Below, one piece after another: positions 8,752-19,878 of a stretch of DNA of 64,000 bases. The notes under the pieces were generated by a model. It was not told where the DNA came from and made no database searches. It was given only the letters and a program-made list of their open reading frames with translations. Numbering within the stretch: the stretch's first letter is position 1; the number at the start of each line of letters is the position of its first letter. The stretch comes from Erythrobacter sp. UBA1916 (GTDB taxonomy: Bacteria > Pseudomonadota > Alphaproteobacteria > Sphingomonadales > Sphingomonadaceae), in NCBI GenBank assembly GCA_002337385.1, contig DDFY01000003.1:75074-139073 (forward strand), given 5' to 3'. The translations under genes were made by a program, and so were the position numbers.

Positions 8752-10533
8752 TTACAAGTTGCGCAGGAACTGATCGGGCGCGAGCGCAAGCATCGCGCCC
8801 GCCCCTGCCTTCACCCGGTGACGCAGCGCGGTGCAGAGCGGCAGCTGCTGTTCGGCATAGAACTCCGCCGTTGCCAGCTTGGCCTTGAGGAAGCCCTCGT
8901 CGCCCTCGCCCGCATCAAGTTTGGCCTGTGCGACTTTCGCCTGCTTGAGCCACATCCACCCGACCGCAAGCACACCCACCAGCTGCATCCAGGCATAGGA
9001 CGCACCCGCCATGTCCTGCGGGTCGGTGGCGCCCTGCTCGACCAGCATCTTGGCCGCCGCCTCGCCATGGTGGACCGCCTTGCCGAGCGGATCGGCGATG
9101 AAGGCCAGCGCCTCACCCGCTGCGTCGCAATCGGCGGCAATCTGCGCAAGAAAGGCCTTGGCCACCGCGCCGCCATCCTTGGCGGTCTTGCGCCCGGCAA
9201 GGTCAAGCGCCTGCACCCCGTTCGCGCCTTCGTAGATCATGGCGATGCGCGCATCGCGCACGATCTGCTCCATGCCCCACTCGGTGACGTAGCCGTGCCC
9301 GCCATAGACCTGCTGCATGTTCACCGCGACTTCGAACCCACGATCGGTGCCGAAGCCCTTGAGCACCGGGGTCATGAACGAAACGATAGCGTCAGCCTGC
9401 TGGCGCTCCTCTTCGGTCTCGGCATGGTGCGAGAGGTCGAGATGCAGCGCGGTCCACAGGATCAGCGCGCGGAACCCCTCGGCAAAGGCGCGCGCATCCA
9501 TCAGCATTCGGCGCACGTCGGGGTGAACGATCAGCGGATCGGCCTGGGCCGACTTGTCACGCTCGCCCATCCCGCGGCCCTGCTTGCGATCGAGCGCATA
9601 GGCCGCCGCCTTCTGGTACGAATTCTCCGCATGGCCGAGGCCCTGCGTGCCCACGCCCAGCCGCGCGGCGTTCATCATGATGAACATGGCAGCGAGCCCC
9701 ATGTTCTCCTTGCCCAGCAGCCAGCCTTTGGCGCCGTCGAAATTCATCACGCAGGTGGCCGAGCCGTGCAGGCCCATCTTGTGCTCGATCGAGCCGCAGC
9801 TCACCGCATTGCGCGAGCCGTCTTCCAGCACCTTGGGCACCAGGAACAGCGAGATCCCGCGCGTCCCCACGGGCGCATCGGGCACGCGGGCCAGCACGAG
9901 GTGAATGATGTTGTCGGTGAGGTCCTGCTCACCGCCCGAGATGAACACCTTCTCTCCGGTGATAGTGTAGCTGCCGTCGTCCTGCTTTTCGGCGCGGGTG
10001 CGCATCAGGCCGAGGTCGGTTCCGGCATGGGCCTCGGTCAGCGCCATGGTCGCCAGCCATTCGCCCGCGACCATCTGCGGCAGGTAAGCGGCCTTCAGCT
10101 CATCGGTGCCCGCGCTGTTCACAGTCGCCACCGCGCCCTGCATGATACCAGAGAACATCGTGAACCCGGCGCAGGCGCCGTTCATATATTCCTCGAACAC
10201 CGAATTGAGCACATGCGGCATGCCCTGCCCGCCGAACTCCTCAGGCTGGGCCAGCGTGCCCCACCCTGCCTCGACCAGCGAAGCATAGGCCTCCTTGAAG
10301 CCATCGGGCGTGGTCACCGAGCCATCCTCGTGGCGGGTGCAGCCTTGGGCATCGGCGTTCTGGTTAAGCGGCGCGATAACCTCGGCGCAGAACTTGCCCG
10401 CTTCGCTCACCACCGCTTCCATCGTCTCGGCATCAACCAGCGAGAAGGCTTCGATGCCGCGATATTTCTCGAATTCGAGCACGTCTTCGATGACGAACAG
10501 GGTATCGCGGACGGGCGGGTAATATGGGGTCAC
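8752..10533 (-). CDS. Acyl-CoA dehydrogenase with C-terminal extension domain
   Basis: This 593-residue FAD flavoprotein is longer than classic acyl-CoA dehydrogenases (about 380) because of a C-terminal acyl-CoA-dehydrogenase-related domain, the architecture seen in DmdC-type and long FadE-like enzymes. The substrate/FAD loop ALTEAHAGTDLG is at about 164-175 and the likely catalytic base is E435 in MIYEGANGVQ. It introduces the alpha-beta double bond in an acyl-CoA; chain length is not readable. Translation appears to start at GTG 10533, with a ggag site upstream. The hisI stop lies 20 bp upstream, so the two may share a transcript. Confidence 0.93.
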   Translation of the reverse strand: MTPYYPPVRDTLFVIEDVLEFEKYRGIEAFSLVDAETMEAVVSEAGKFCAEVIAPLNQNADAQGCTRHEDGSVTTPDGFKEAYASLVEAGWGTLAQPEEFGGQGMPHVLNSVFEEYMNGACAGFTMFSGIMQGAVATVNSAGTDELKAAYLPQMVAGEWLATMALTEAHAGTDLGLMRTRAEKQDDGSYTITGEKVFISGGEQDLTDNIIHLVLARVPDAPVGTRGISLFLVPKVLEDGSRNAVSCGSIEHKMGLHGSATCVMNFDGAKGWLLGKENMGLAAMFIMMNAARLGVGTQGLGHAENSYQKAAAYALDRKQGRGMGERDKSAQADPLIVHPDVRRMLMDARAFAEGFRALILWTALHLDLSHHAETEEERQQADAIVSFMTPVLKGFGTDRGFEVAVNMQQVYGGHGYVTEWGMEQIVRDARIAMIYEGANGVQALDLAGRKTAKDGGAVAKAFLAQIAADCDAAGEALAFIADPLGKAVHHGEAAAKMLVEQGATDPQDMAGASYAWMQLVGVLAVGWMWLKQAKVAQAKLDAGEGDEGFLKAKLATAEFYAEQQLPLCTALRHRVKAGAGAMLALAPDQFLRNL

Positions 10534-10553
10534 TCAATGTCTCCGGGCTAATT

Positions 10554-10925
10554 TCAGTCCAGTCGGGTCAGGCCTTCGGGGCCGAGCTGCCGGTAAAAGC
10601 AGCTGCGCTCGCCGGTGTGGCAGGCCGGTCCATGCGGGCGAACCTTCAGCACAAAGGCATCCTGATCGCAATCGACCAGCATCGCCTTGACCTCAAGCAA
10701 GTGGCCCGATGTCTCGCCCTTCTTCCACAGCTTGCCGCGGCTGCGCGAATGGAAATGTGCGAATCCTGTGGCCCGAGTCGCGTCGAGCGCCTCCTGATCC
10801 ATGAAGGCAAACATCAGCACTTCGCCGGTGGCGTCGTCTTGCACGATTGCTCCGGCGAGACCTTGTGAATCAAACCGTGGCAGGAACTCGCTGCCGGTCT
10901 CGCGGTCCAAGTCCTTGGTAGAAAT
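10554..10925 (-). CDS. hisI: Phosphoribosyl-AMP cyclohydrolase, probable ATT start
   Basis: This is the third step of histidine synthesis: hydrolytic opening of the phosphoribosyl-AMP purine ring. Conserved family blocks are VLMFAFMDQEAL, HFHSRSRGKLWKKGETSGH and the metal-binding tail DCDQDAFVLKV...CHTGERSCFYR with the Zn cysteines and acidic residues in place. There is no separate HisE domain. No ATG or GTG lies upstream in frame. The first standard candidate is TTG 10910, but that codon has a ribosome site only 1 nt away. Five codons earlier, ATT at 10925-10923 follows ggaaggag (10940-10933) with an ideal 7-nt gap, so I place the start there (123 residues); TTG 10910 is the alternative. Confidence 0.88.
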   Translation of the reverse strand: MSTKDLDRETGSEFLPRFDSQGLAGAIVQDDATGEVLMFAFMDQEALDATRATGFAHFHSRSRGKLWKKGETSGHLLEVKAMLVDCDQDAFVLKVRPHGPACHTGERSCFYRQLGPEGLTRLD

Positions 10926-10949
10926 GACCGAACTCCTTCCAGATTGAGC

Positions 10950-11240
10950 GCGATCAGAGCGCGCATTGCATTAGTTTGTTGCAGTATGAACACAGCCCTA
11001 CGGCAAAATCCCTGCTGCAGTGCGATGGGTGTTTCACACGAGGCTCGCAAGTGGAATCATGCTCATGCGGCTGGACGGGCCGTCTTCATTTCAGGCCATG
11101 GCCAGGGAAATGGGGGGAATTTGGCGGAAAACGCCAGTTCATGAGGGTTAGAAGCGGCGCGCGCCTTGAGGGGGGAGCAGCGCGAGCTTCTAGAAAATTC
11201 GTCACGCTAACGCCCGGGGGCCATGCCTCCGGGCGTTTTT
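10950..11240 (+). ncRNA. Candidate small RNA or leader ending in an intrinsic terminator
   Basis: This gap lies between two minus-strand genes (comF on the right, hisI on the left), yet it ends in a strong + strand terminator (11210-11240). A terminator in this orientation implies a + strand transcript that starts within the gap. Internal hairpins can be seen, for example tggcg-gaaaa-cgcca near 11121-11135 and agaagc...gcttct near 11147-11190. It does not resemble tmRNA, 4.5S or RNase P RNA by eye. Short open frames exist in it but have no convincing ribosome sites. The 5' end is only a guess. Confidence 0.35.
11210..11240 (+). terminator. Intrinsic terminator
   Basis: An 11-bp stem (ACGCCCGGGGG pairing with CCTCCGGGCGT, one G-T pair), a 5-nt CCATG loop and a run of five T. 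There is no A run on the left side, so it works only on the + strand. Confidence 0.8.
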
Positions 11241-11262
11241 GCTGGCTACTCCGGTTTTTTGT

Positions 11263-11901
11263 CTAGTCCAGTCCAACCCGCGCGAAGCACACCACTTTTA
11301 CTCTGATCGCGCCCGCTTCCTTCAGAGCCTCGGCGCAGGCACGGGTCGTCGCACCGCTGGTGAGCACGTCGTCCACCAGCAGGATATTCGCACCGGCCAG
11401 CTGCGACGCCCGCGAAGGATTTGCCGCAATGGCCCCTTCAAGCACCCGCGCCCGCGCAGCGCTGCCAAGTGCGCCGAGACTCGGCGTATGCTTGCGCCGC
11501 ACCAGGGCATCGACCACCAGTTGCGCGCCGGTCAGGCCCGCCAGTTCGCTTGCGAGAAGCGCCGACTGGTTATAGCCGCGCTGCCACAACCGCCAGCGAT
11601 GGAGCGGCACAGGCACCGCCAGCCAGTTGCCCTCCAACGGACCAAGCCGCGCCGCCATCATTCGCGCCAGCACCGGCGCCAGCGAAATCCGGCCCCCGCG
11701 CTTGAAGGCGAGCACCAGCTCGCGTGCCGGATCGTTGTAGGCAACGGCGGCGACCACGCCTTCTTCGCCTTCGGGAAATTCGAGCTTTGACCAGCACTCG
11801 GTGCACAGCCCGGTCTGCGCGCCGATGCCCTCGCCGCACAGCGGGCAGCGCGGCGGCCAGATCAGGTCGACCAGCGGAGCGAGAGCCTGCGCAACAGTCA
11901 T
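11263..11901 (-). CDS. comF: ComF family phosphoribosyltransferase-like protein
   Basis: The protein is 212 residues. It starts with a four-cysteine zinc ribbon (C19, C22, C33, C36 in PPRCPLCGE...GLCTECW) followed by a type I phosphoribosyltransferase fold ending in the PRPP-binding motif ILLVDDVLTSGATT. ComF proteins assist uptake or processing of incoming single-stranded DNA in naturally competent bacteria; in most others the role is unproven. ATG 11901 was chosen because the upstream extension lies in the divergent methyltransferase. The gene shares a 41-bp divergent intergenic space with that methyltransferase, a pairing common in alphaproteobacteria. Confidence 0.9.
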   Translation of the reverse strand: MTVAQALAPLVDLIWPPRCPLCGEGIGAQTGLCTECWSKLEFPEGEEGVVAAVAYNDPARELVLAFKRGGRISLAPVLARMMAARLGPLEGNWLAVPVPLHRWRLWQRGYNQSALLASELAGLTGAQLVVDALVRRKHTPSLGALGSAARARVLEGAIAANPSRASQLAGANILLVDDVLTSGATTRACAEALKEAGAIRVKVVCFARVGLD

Positions 11902-11942
11902 CGCACCTATGCTGCGCGCTGGTGTGGCTGTAGGCAAGCGCG

Positions 11943-12689
11943 ATGACTGCCACCGTACCGACGATCTTCTCGCCCGCCCGCCGCCTCGCCATTCGCCAAC
12001 GCATGCGCGCCATGCAGAGCCAAGGCGAGGAGGCGCGCTTCCTGCTCGACGACATGATCGAGGACGTGGCCGAGCGACTCGCCTTCCTGCGCCACGTGCC
12101 TGCGCGCGCGCTGTTGATCGGCGAGTGGTCGGGCACACTCGCGCCGCAGCTGCCGCCAGCCTGCGAAGTGGTGAGTGTCCACCCGGAAGAGGGGTTCGAC
12201 GAAGAGGCCCCCTTCCCCGTCGGCGGATTCGACCTGATCGCCAGCTTCGGCACTCTCGACACGGTGAACGACCTGCCCGGCGCGCTGATCCACCTGCGCA
12301 ATGCGCTGTCGCCCGGCGGTCTGATGATTGCGAGCTTCCCCGGCGCTGGCAGTCTGCCCAGCTTGCGCGAAGCCATGCTCGCCGCCGATGGCGATAGGCC
12401 CGCCGCGCACCTGCATCCGATGGTGGACGTGCGCGCCGGCGGCCAGTTGATGACGCGCTGCGGCTATGCCAGCCCGGTGGTCGATTCGCGGCCGCTTAAG
12501 GTCAGCTACCGCAGCTTTGCCCAACTGATCCGCGACCTGCGCGCGCAGGGCCTCAGCCGCGCGCTCGCATCGCCGGTGCCGCCGCTCACGCGCGATAAGG
12601 CCGCCACAGCGGAGGCAACCTTCATGGGCGGGGCTGAGCGTCAGACCGAAGAGTTCGAGATCCTGACGCTCAGTGGCTTTCGCAAGTAG
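11943..12689 (+). CDS. SAM-dependent methyltransferase-like protein (BioC/NDUFAF5-type)
   Basis: The protein is 248 residues. FSPARRLAIRQRM at the N-terminus, FDLIASFGTLDTVNDLPGALIHLRNALSPGGLMIASFPGAGSL in the middle and the C-terminal SYRSFAQLIRDLRAQG resemble the BioC/NDUFAF5-like family that neighbours comF in many alphaproteobacteria. The expected glycine-rich SAM motif (usually xDxGxGxG) is weak here: the corresponding place reads ARALLIGEWSGTLAPQL, so binding of SAM is uncertain. In mitochondria NDUFAF5 acts on complex I assembly, and a similar job here would be speculation. It is divergent from comF and convergent with ppdK. Confidence 0.78.
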   Translation: MTATVPTIFSPARRLAIRQRMRAMQSQGEEARFLLDDMIEDVAERLAFLRHVPARALLIGEWSGTLAPQLPPACEVVSVHPEEGFDEEAPFPVGGFDLIASFGTLDTVNDLPGALIHLRNALSPGGLMIASFPGAGSLPSLREAMLAADGDRPAAHLHPMVDVRAGGQLMTRCGYASPVVDSRPLKVSYRSFAQLIRDLRAQGLSRALASPVPPLTRDKAATAEATFMGGAERQTEEFEILTLSGFRK

Positions 12690-12692
12690 GCC

Positions 12693-15359
<2,667 letters not shown>

Positions 15360-15416
15360 GCTGATGCCCTATCCTGCTTCTGGTTATAATTATGGTGTGG
15401 TCGAGAGACCGGAAAT

Positions 15417-17795
15417 TCAGCCCTCGATCTTCGAGAAATCCGCAACTTTGTGCACCGCAACACGGAATTGTGCAAGCAGGTCAAGGCGGGCCTTGCGCTT
15501 GTCCTGATCCGGGTCGTTTACGGTGACATTGTCAAAGAAAGCGTCGATTGGTGCGCGCAAGGAGGCAAGCGCAGCCATGGCGGCGCCGAAGTCCTCCTTC
15601 GCGACGGCCATGGCGGCGCGCGGCTCGGCCTCGGCGAGCGCTGCAATGAGCGCGGCTTCGGCGGGTTCGGGCGCGTAGGAGAGCTGGGTCTTGGACTGCT
15701 CGGCATAGATTTCGCGCATCTGCGGATCGTCGACGTTTTCGAGCGGGTCTTCATCGCCGGACGGCTGCGGGCCGGCGGCGTCCCAGTCTTCCTTCTTTAG
15801 GATGTTCGCCGCGCGTTTGTAGCCCGCGAGGAGGTTGGTGCCGTCTTCCGTGGCCATGAAGGACTGCAGCGCGTGAACGCGGGCGAGCAGGCGGACGAGG
15901 TCATCCTCCCCGCCCAGTGCGAACACGGCGTCGATCAGGTCGTGGCGGACGCCTGCCTCGCGTTGCTGGACTTTCAGGCGGTCTGCGAAAAAGTCAAGGA
16001 GTGTTGCCGTTGCTGTCATAGCGACTTTGCGGAATTTATTCTTTTCTTGATCTGACCTTGCCCTTGCGATCATTTCCGCTCGAGTTTTTTGGAATTCGCC
16101 GTCTGACATTGGGTCACCAGCGGCACGCCTTGCGGCAACCAGATCCTCAAACTTCACACGCCAGACATAGCCTTGAATACGGCCTTGGACTCTCCCCATA
16201 TTTGTCAACAACGGCAGACCCAATGAAAGCCGCAAGCCATTCTTTGACAATAATTCAAGCACGCCGAGAGCGGCACGTCGAAGTGCGAAGGGATCTTTTG
16301 ATCCAGTCGGAGGCATTTCTCCGGCAAAAAACGAAGAAAGAATATCCAGCTTATCCGCCAAACTCACCGCCACTGTCACCGGCGCGGTAGGTACATCGTC
16401 ACCCTGCCCGACCGGCTTGTAGTGATCACGGATCGCGTCGGCCACTTCCTGCGGCAGACCTTCCTTCTCGGCGTAGTATCCACCCATCAGGCCCTGCAAT
16501 TCGGGGAATTCGCCAACCATCTCGGTAACCAGATCGGCCTTGCACAACCGCGCGGCCTGCTCGGCGAGATCGGCCAACTCTTCCTTCGTCACCCCGGCCC
16601 CCGAGCCGGGGTCCCGCTGCTCACCGTCAGCTGAGGAAGCGGGACCCCGGATCAAGTCCGGGGTGACGATGCCCTCTTCCACCAGCCAGCGCGCCAGCTT
16701 CGCCACCCGCTCGACCTTATCGGCCACGGTGCCCAGCTTCTCGTGGAAGGTGATGCGCGCCAGCTTTTCCGCGTGAACCGCAAGCGGCGTCTTCTGATCA
16801 AGCTCCCAGAAGAAGCGCGCATCGCTCAACCGCGCGGCCAGCACCTTGCGGTTGCCGTCGACAATCGCCGCGCCGCCGTCGCTCGCCACGATGTTCGCGG
16901 TGCAGACGAAGGCATTGGCGAGCTTGCCGCCCGCATCCTCGCAGACAAAGTACTTCTGGTTCACCCGCGCCGTCAGCTGGATGACCTCGGGCGGCACGTC
17001 GAGGAAGCCCTCGTCAAACCGGCCAAGCAGCGGCACCGGCCATTCGGTCAGGCCAGCGTTCTCGATCACCAGCCCCTCGTCGGCGACCAGCGTCAGGCCC
17101 GCGTCGGCAGCGGCCTTCGCCGCGCCCTCGCGGACGATGTCCTGCCGCTCCTCCTGGTCGACGATCACGTGGGCAGCGCGCAGCTGTGCGGCATATTCGC
17201 CCGCATTTGCGATCACGATGTCGCCCGAGGAATGGAACCGGTGGCCAAGCGTTACGCGGCCCGAGGCGATCCCGCCGACTTCGCATTCGATCTGGTCATC
17301 GCCCAGCAGCGCCACGATGCCCGACAGCGGGCGCACCCAGCGCAAGGACTCGGTCGAGAGCGAGGCAGCGCCCCAGCGCATCGACTTGGGCCAGGAGAAA
17401 TCACGGATGATCGCCGGGATCGCGGCGGCAAGCACCTCGCTGGTGGCGCGGCCCGGCTTCTCGATCACGGCGAACCATGTGGCGCGGCCCTTCACGTCGC
17501 GCTCTTCGAGCTGATCGCGGGTGACGCCGTTCTTCTTGCAGAACCCATCCACCGCCGCATCGGGCGCGCCGACGGGCGGCCCCTTGGCTTCCTCGCGCAC
17601 CGCCTCGGTGCCCTGCGGCAGGCCCTTGGCGATCAGAGCAAGGCGGCGCGGGGTCGAGAAGACCTGCACATCGCCCACCGCAACTCCGGCCGCGTCCATT
17701 TCGCGGGCGAACAGCTTTGCCAGTTCGGCGCGGGCACCGGCCTGCATGCGGGCCGGAATTTCCTCGCAGCGCAGTTCGAGAAGGAAGTCGCTCAC
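15417..17795 (-). CDS. glyS: Glycine-tRNA ligase beta subunit, with two insertions
   Basis: The beta subunit of the alpha2-beta2 glycyl-tRNA synthetase binds tRNA-Gly. The N-terminal FLLELRCEEIPARMQ and internal FHEKLGTVADKVER, YYAEKEGLPQEVADAIRDHYKP, DKLDILSSFFAGEMPPTGSKDPFALRR and DRLKVQQREAGVRHDLIDAVF are all family hallmarks. At about 792 residues it is roughly 100 longer than usual. An 81-bp palindromic repeat is inserted in frame at 16588-16668, and a low-GC stretch of about 60 codons (16017-16200) with no family counterpart I recognise separates LPLLTN from LLDFFADRLKV. GTG 17795 overlaps the glyQ stop (GTGA), which fixes the start and indicates translational coupling. Confidence 0.95.
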   Translation of the reverse strand: MSDFLLELRCEEIPARMQAGARAELAKLFAREMDAAGVAVGDVQVFSTPRRLALIAKGLPQGTEAVREEAKGPPVGAPDAAVDGFCKKNGVTRDQLEERDVKGRATWFAVIEKPGRATSEVLAAAIPAIIRDFSWPKSMRWGAASLSTESLRWVRPLSGIVALLGDDQIECEVGGIASGRVTLGHRFHSSGDIVIANAGEYAAQLRAAHVIVDQEERQDIVREGAAKAAADAGLTLVADEGLVIENAGLTEWPVPLLGRFDEGFLDVPPEVIQLTARVNQKYFVCEDAGGKLANAFVCTANIVASDGGAAIVDGNRKVLAARLSDARFFWELDQKTPLAVHAEKLARITFHEKLGTVADKVERVAKLARWLVEEGIVTPDLIRGPASSADGEQRDPGSGAGVTKEELADLAEQAARLCKADLVTEMVGEFPELQGLMGGYYAEKEGLPQEVADAIRDHYKPVGQGDDVPTAPVTVAVSLADKLDILSSFFAGEMPPTGSKDPFALRRAALGVLELLSKNGLRLSLGLPLLTNMGRVQGRIQGYVWRVKFEDLVAARRAAGDPMSDGEFQKTRAEMIARARSDQEKNKFRKVAMTATATLLDFFADRLKVQQREAGVRHDLIDAVFALGGEDDLVRLLARVHALQSFMATEDGTNLLAGYKRAANILKKEDWDAAGPQPSGDEDPLENVDDPQMREIYAEQSKTQLSYAPEPAEAALIAALAEAEPRAAMAVAKEDFGAAMAALASLRAPIDAFFDNVTVNDPDQDKRKARLDLLAQFRVAVHKVADFSKIEG
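16588..16668. repeat. Palindromic repeat element inserted in frame inside glyS
   Basis: This 81-bp (27 codon) nested palindrome has outer arms CGTCACCCCGG and CCGGGGTGACG and inner arms CCGGGGTCCCGCT and AGCGGGACCCCGG. It translates on the minus strand to a segment beginning IVTPDLIRGPASSA, the familiar read-through of alphaproteobacterial palindromic repeats. A shorter relative lies at 31178-31206. Because its length is a multiple of three and it has no stop in this frame, glyS stays open. Confidence 0.9.
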
Positions 17796-18703
17796 AGCGT
17801 CCACTCCGGATATTTGGCTTGCCATTCGGGCATCAGTTTCTCGGCATATTTCTCACAAGACCCGCGCGCGAGATCGCGCACGCGGCCCATGTAGCTGGCG
17901 CGTTCCTGCACCGAGATCACGCCGCGTGCCTGCAGCAGGTTGAACACATGGCTCGCCTCGATCGCCTGCTCGTAGGCGGCGATGGGGACATTATTCTCAA
18001 GGCTCAGCTTGCACTCGGCCTCTGCCTTTTCGAACAGGTCGAACAGGGCGGCAGTGTCGGCCACCTCAAAATTCCACTTCGACATCTGCTTCTCGTTTTC
18101 GAGAAACACGTCGCCGTAGCTCACGCCGCGACCGTCGAAGTTCAGATCGTAGACGTTGTCGACGCCCTGAATATACATCGCGAGGCGCTCAAGCCCGTAG
18201 GTCAGCTCGCCCGCCACCGGCTTGCAGTCGAACCCGCCCATCTGCTGGAAATAGGTGAACTGGGTGACTTCCATCCCGTCGCACCAGACTTCCCAGCCCA
18301 GCCCCCATGCGCCCAGCGTCGGCGATTCCCAGTCGTCCTCCACGAAGCGGATATCGTGGGCCAGCGGGTCGATCCCGATCAGCTTCAGGCTTTCAAGATA
18401 AAGCTCCTGAATGTTCGGCGGGCTCGGCTTCAGGATCACCTGATACTGGTAGTAGTGCTGCAGCCGGTTGGGGTTCTCGCCGTAGCGGCCGTCGGTCGGG
18501 CGGCGGCAGGGCTGGACATAGGCCGCGTTCCAGGGCTCAGGCCCCAGCGCGCGCAGGGTGGTGGCGGGATTGAAGGTGCCCGCGCCCATGCGCATGTCAT
18601 ACGGCTGGAGGATCAGGCAGCCATTACGGCTCCAGAAGTCATGCAGCGTCAGGATCATGTCCTGGAAGCTGCTTTGCGGGTTTCGCGCGGTCTCGGCCAT
18701 CAT
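17792..18703 (-). CDS. glyQ: Glycine-tRNA ligase alpha subunit
   Basis: The catalytic (class II) alpha subunit activates glycine and works with GlyS. The protein is 303 residues, the normal length. SSFQDMILTLHDFWSRNGCLILQPYDMRMGAGTFNPATTLRALGPEPWNAAYVQPCRRPTDGRYGENPNRLQHYYQYQVILKPSP is an almost invariant GlyQ block, followed by ESLKLIGIDPLAHDIRFVEDDWESPTLGAWGLGWEVW and the tail EYPEWTL-like KYPEWTL. glyS follows with a GTGA overlap. Two ATG codons are adjacent at the start; the first is used. The gene is divergent from the first TraB/GumN gene. Confidence 0.97.
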   Translation of the reverse strand: MMAETARNPQSSFQDMILTLHDFWSRNGCLILQPYDMRMGAGTFNPATTLRALGPEPWNAAYVQPCRRPTDGRYGENPNRLQHYYQYQVILKPSPPNIQELYLESLKLIGIDPLAHDIRFVEDDWESPTLGAWGLGWEVWCDGMEVTQFTYFQQMGGFDCKPVAGELTYGLERLAMYIQGVDNVYDLNFDGRGVSYGDVFLENEKQMSKWNFEVADTAALFDLFEKAEAECKLSLENNVPIAAYEQAIEASHVFNLLQARGVISVQERASYMGRVRDLARGSCEKYAEKLMPEWQAKYPEWTL

Positions 18704-18801
18704 GGCAGGGGCGCATGGCTCAAGCGCGCGAGGGCGTCAATGGGCCACTCCTTGCACCCATGCTTGACAGGCGAAGAGTGTTGCAGTTCCCTCTCATATC
18801 G

Positions 18802-19758
18802 ATGCTACGCGTGCTCACCCGGCTGGCAGCCCTGCTGCTCATATGCGTGCCGTTAACGGCAAGCCCGCTGCGCGCAGGAACACCGGTGGCCCTGCAACAG
18901 GATTACGATCCGGCCCCCGCTATCTGGCGACTGTCCGACGACGACACCACGATCTACCTGTTCGGCACCATCCATATGCTGCCACCCGGTTTCCGCTGGC
19001 GCAGCCCGCTGTTCGACACCGTGATCGAAGAGGCCGACGAACTGGTGCTCGAAAGCAGCACCGAGGACGCCATGGCGAGCCTTGCCGCCTATGAGAGCAA
19101 GTATGGCGCGATCGGCGCCTCGCGCCTTGCCACATCGCAGCAGCTATCCCCCGCCGTGCGTGACAAGTGGCGGACGCTGATCGAAAGCTCTGGCTCGCTG
19201 TTCGAGGAGGTCGACGCGCTACCCCTGCCCCTGATGGCAATGGGAATCGGCTATTCGAGCGTGGGCGAGCCGAGCCTGTCGCGGCCCGAACTGGGCGTGG
19301 AAAGCGTGCTCGAGGCCGAGTTCGCAGTAGCAGGCAAGCCGATCCGATCGATCGAAGACCACGGCGCGGTGATGCTGAGCCTGATGCGGATCAACGAGCG
19401 CGGCCTGATCGCCGAGCTGGAAAGCGATCTTGCGCGCTGGAAGGGCAAGTCGCCCGCTAATTACCACGGCGCCGGAGCCTTCCTTTACGAGCCCGAGACC
19501 TGGCAGATGGAGCACGACTGGGCGCGCGGCGTGGTCGGCGAGGAGTTCGACCTTGGCCTCGGCCATGGCAAGCTGGCGTCGGCTTTCGACAATGTGTTGC
19601 TCGCCCGCCGCAACCGCGCCTGGGCGGGCTGGCTCGACGCGCGGCTGGACCAGCCGGGGACCGTGCTGGTGGCGGTGGGAGCCGGGCATTTCGAAGGGCC
19701 GCGCTCGGTGCTGGCGATGCTGGAGGCGCGCGGGCTTAAGGCTGAGCGGATCGAGTGA
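18802..19758 (+). CDS. TraB/GumN (Tiki-like) family secreted protein, copy 1
   Basis: A signal peptide (LTRLAALLLICVPLTASPLRA) leads into a TraB/GumN domain. Both GxxH motifs of the family are present: FGTIH in TTIYLFGTIHMLPPG and GAGH in VLVAVGAGHFEG near the C-terminus, with a conserved glutamate region (DELVLES) between them. Family relatives (animal Tiki) are metalloproteases and these histidines bind metal; bacterial GumN-type proteins are mostly uncharacterised, so a metal-dependent periplasmic hydrolase is an inference. The start is unsure: ATG 18760 would give a longer N-terminus. It is the first of three paralogues within 3.6 kb. Confidence 0.85.
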   Translation: MLRVLTRLAALLLICVPLTASPLRAGTPVALQQDYDPAPAIWRLSDDDTTIYLFGTIHMLPPGFRWRSPLFDTVIEEADELVLESSTEDAMASLAAYESKYGAIGASRLATSQQLSPAVRDKWRTLIESSGSLFEEVDALPLPLMAMGIGYSSVGEPSLSRPELGVESVLEAEFAVAGKPIRSIEDHGAVMLSLMRINERGLIAELESDLARWKGKSPANYHGAGAFLYEPETWQMEHDWARGVVGEEFDLGLGHGKLASAFDNVLLARRNRAWAGWLDARLDQPGTVLVAVGAGHFEGPRSVLAMLEARGLKAERIE

Positions 19759-19801
19759 GGCCGGTTGGCTCGCGCCAGATGTCAGCTCTTAGCGACTTAT
19801 A

Positions 19802-19878
19802 GTCAGGCTATCTTGACATGCGTGCCTGCATGGTTCACTTAGTCAGGCATACCTGACACTTTGTCAGGGCCTATTGAC
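19802..19878 (+). promoter_or_regulatory. Three operator-like palindromes upstream of the membrane protein/XRE pair
   Basis: Three 16-bp imperfect palindromes of the form GTCAGG-N4-NNTGAC lie at 19802-19817 (GTCAGGCTATCTTGAC), 19842-19857 (GTCAGGCATACCTGAC, perfect 6-bp arms) and 19863-19878 (GTCAGGGCCTATTGAC). Starts are 40 and 21 bp apart, close to whole helical turns, so bound dimers would face the same side. The first overlaps a TTGACA -35-like hexamer (19814-19819) and the third abuts the ribosome site aaggag (19880-19885). Probable binding sites of the XRE regulator at 20309. Confidence 0.6.

Noticed and set aside
8818..10551. 577-residue plus-strand frame
   Set aside because: Antisense to the acyl-CoA dehydrogenase gene, no family-like segments.
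10976..11266. Cys-containing 96-residue plus-strand frame in the comF-hisI gap
   Set aside because: No ribosome site, and the frame runs through the terminator hairpin; better explained by a small RNA.
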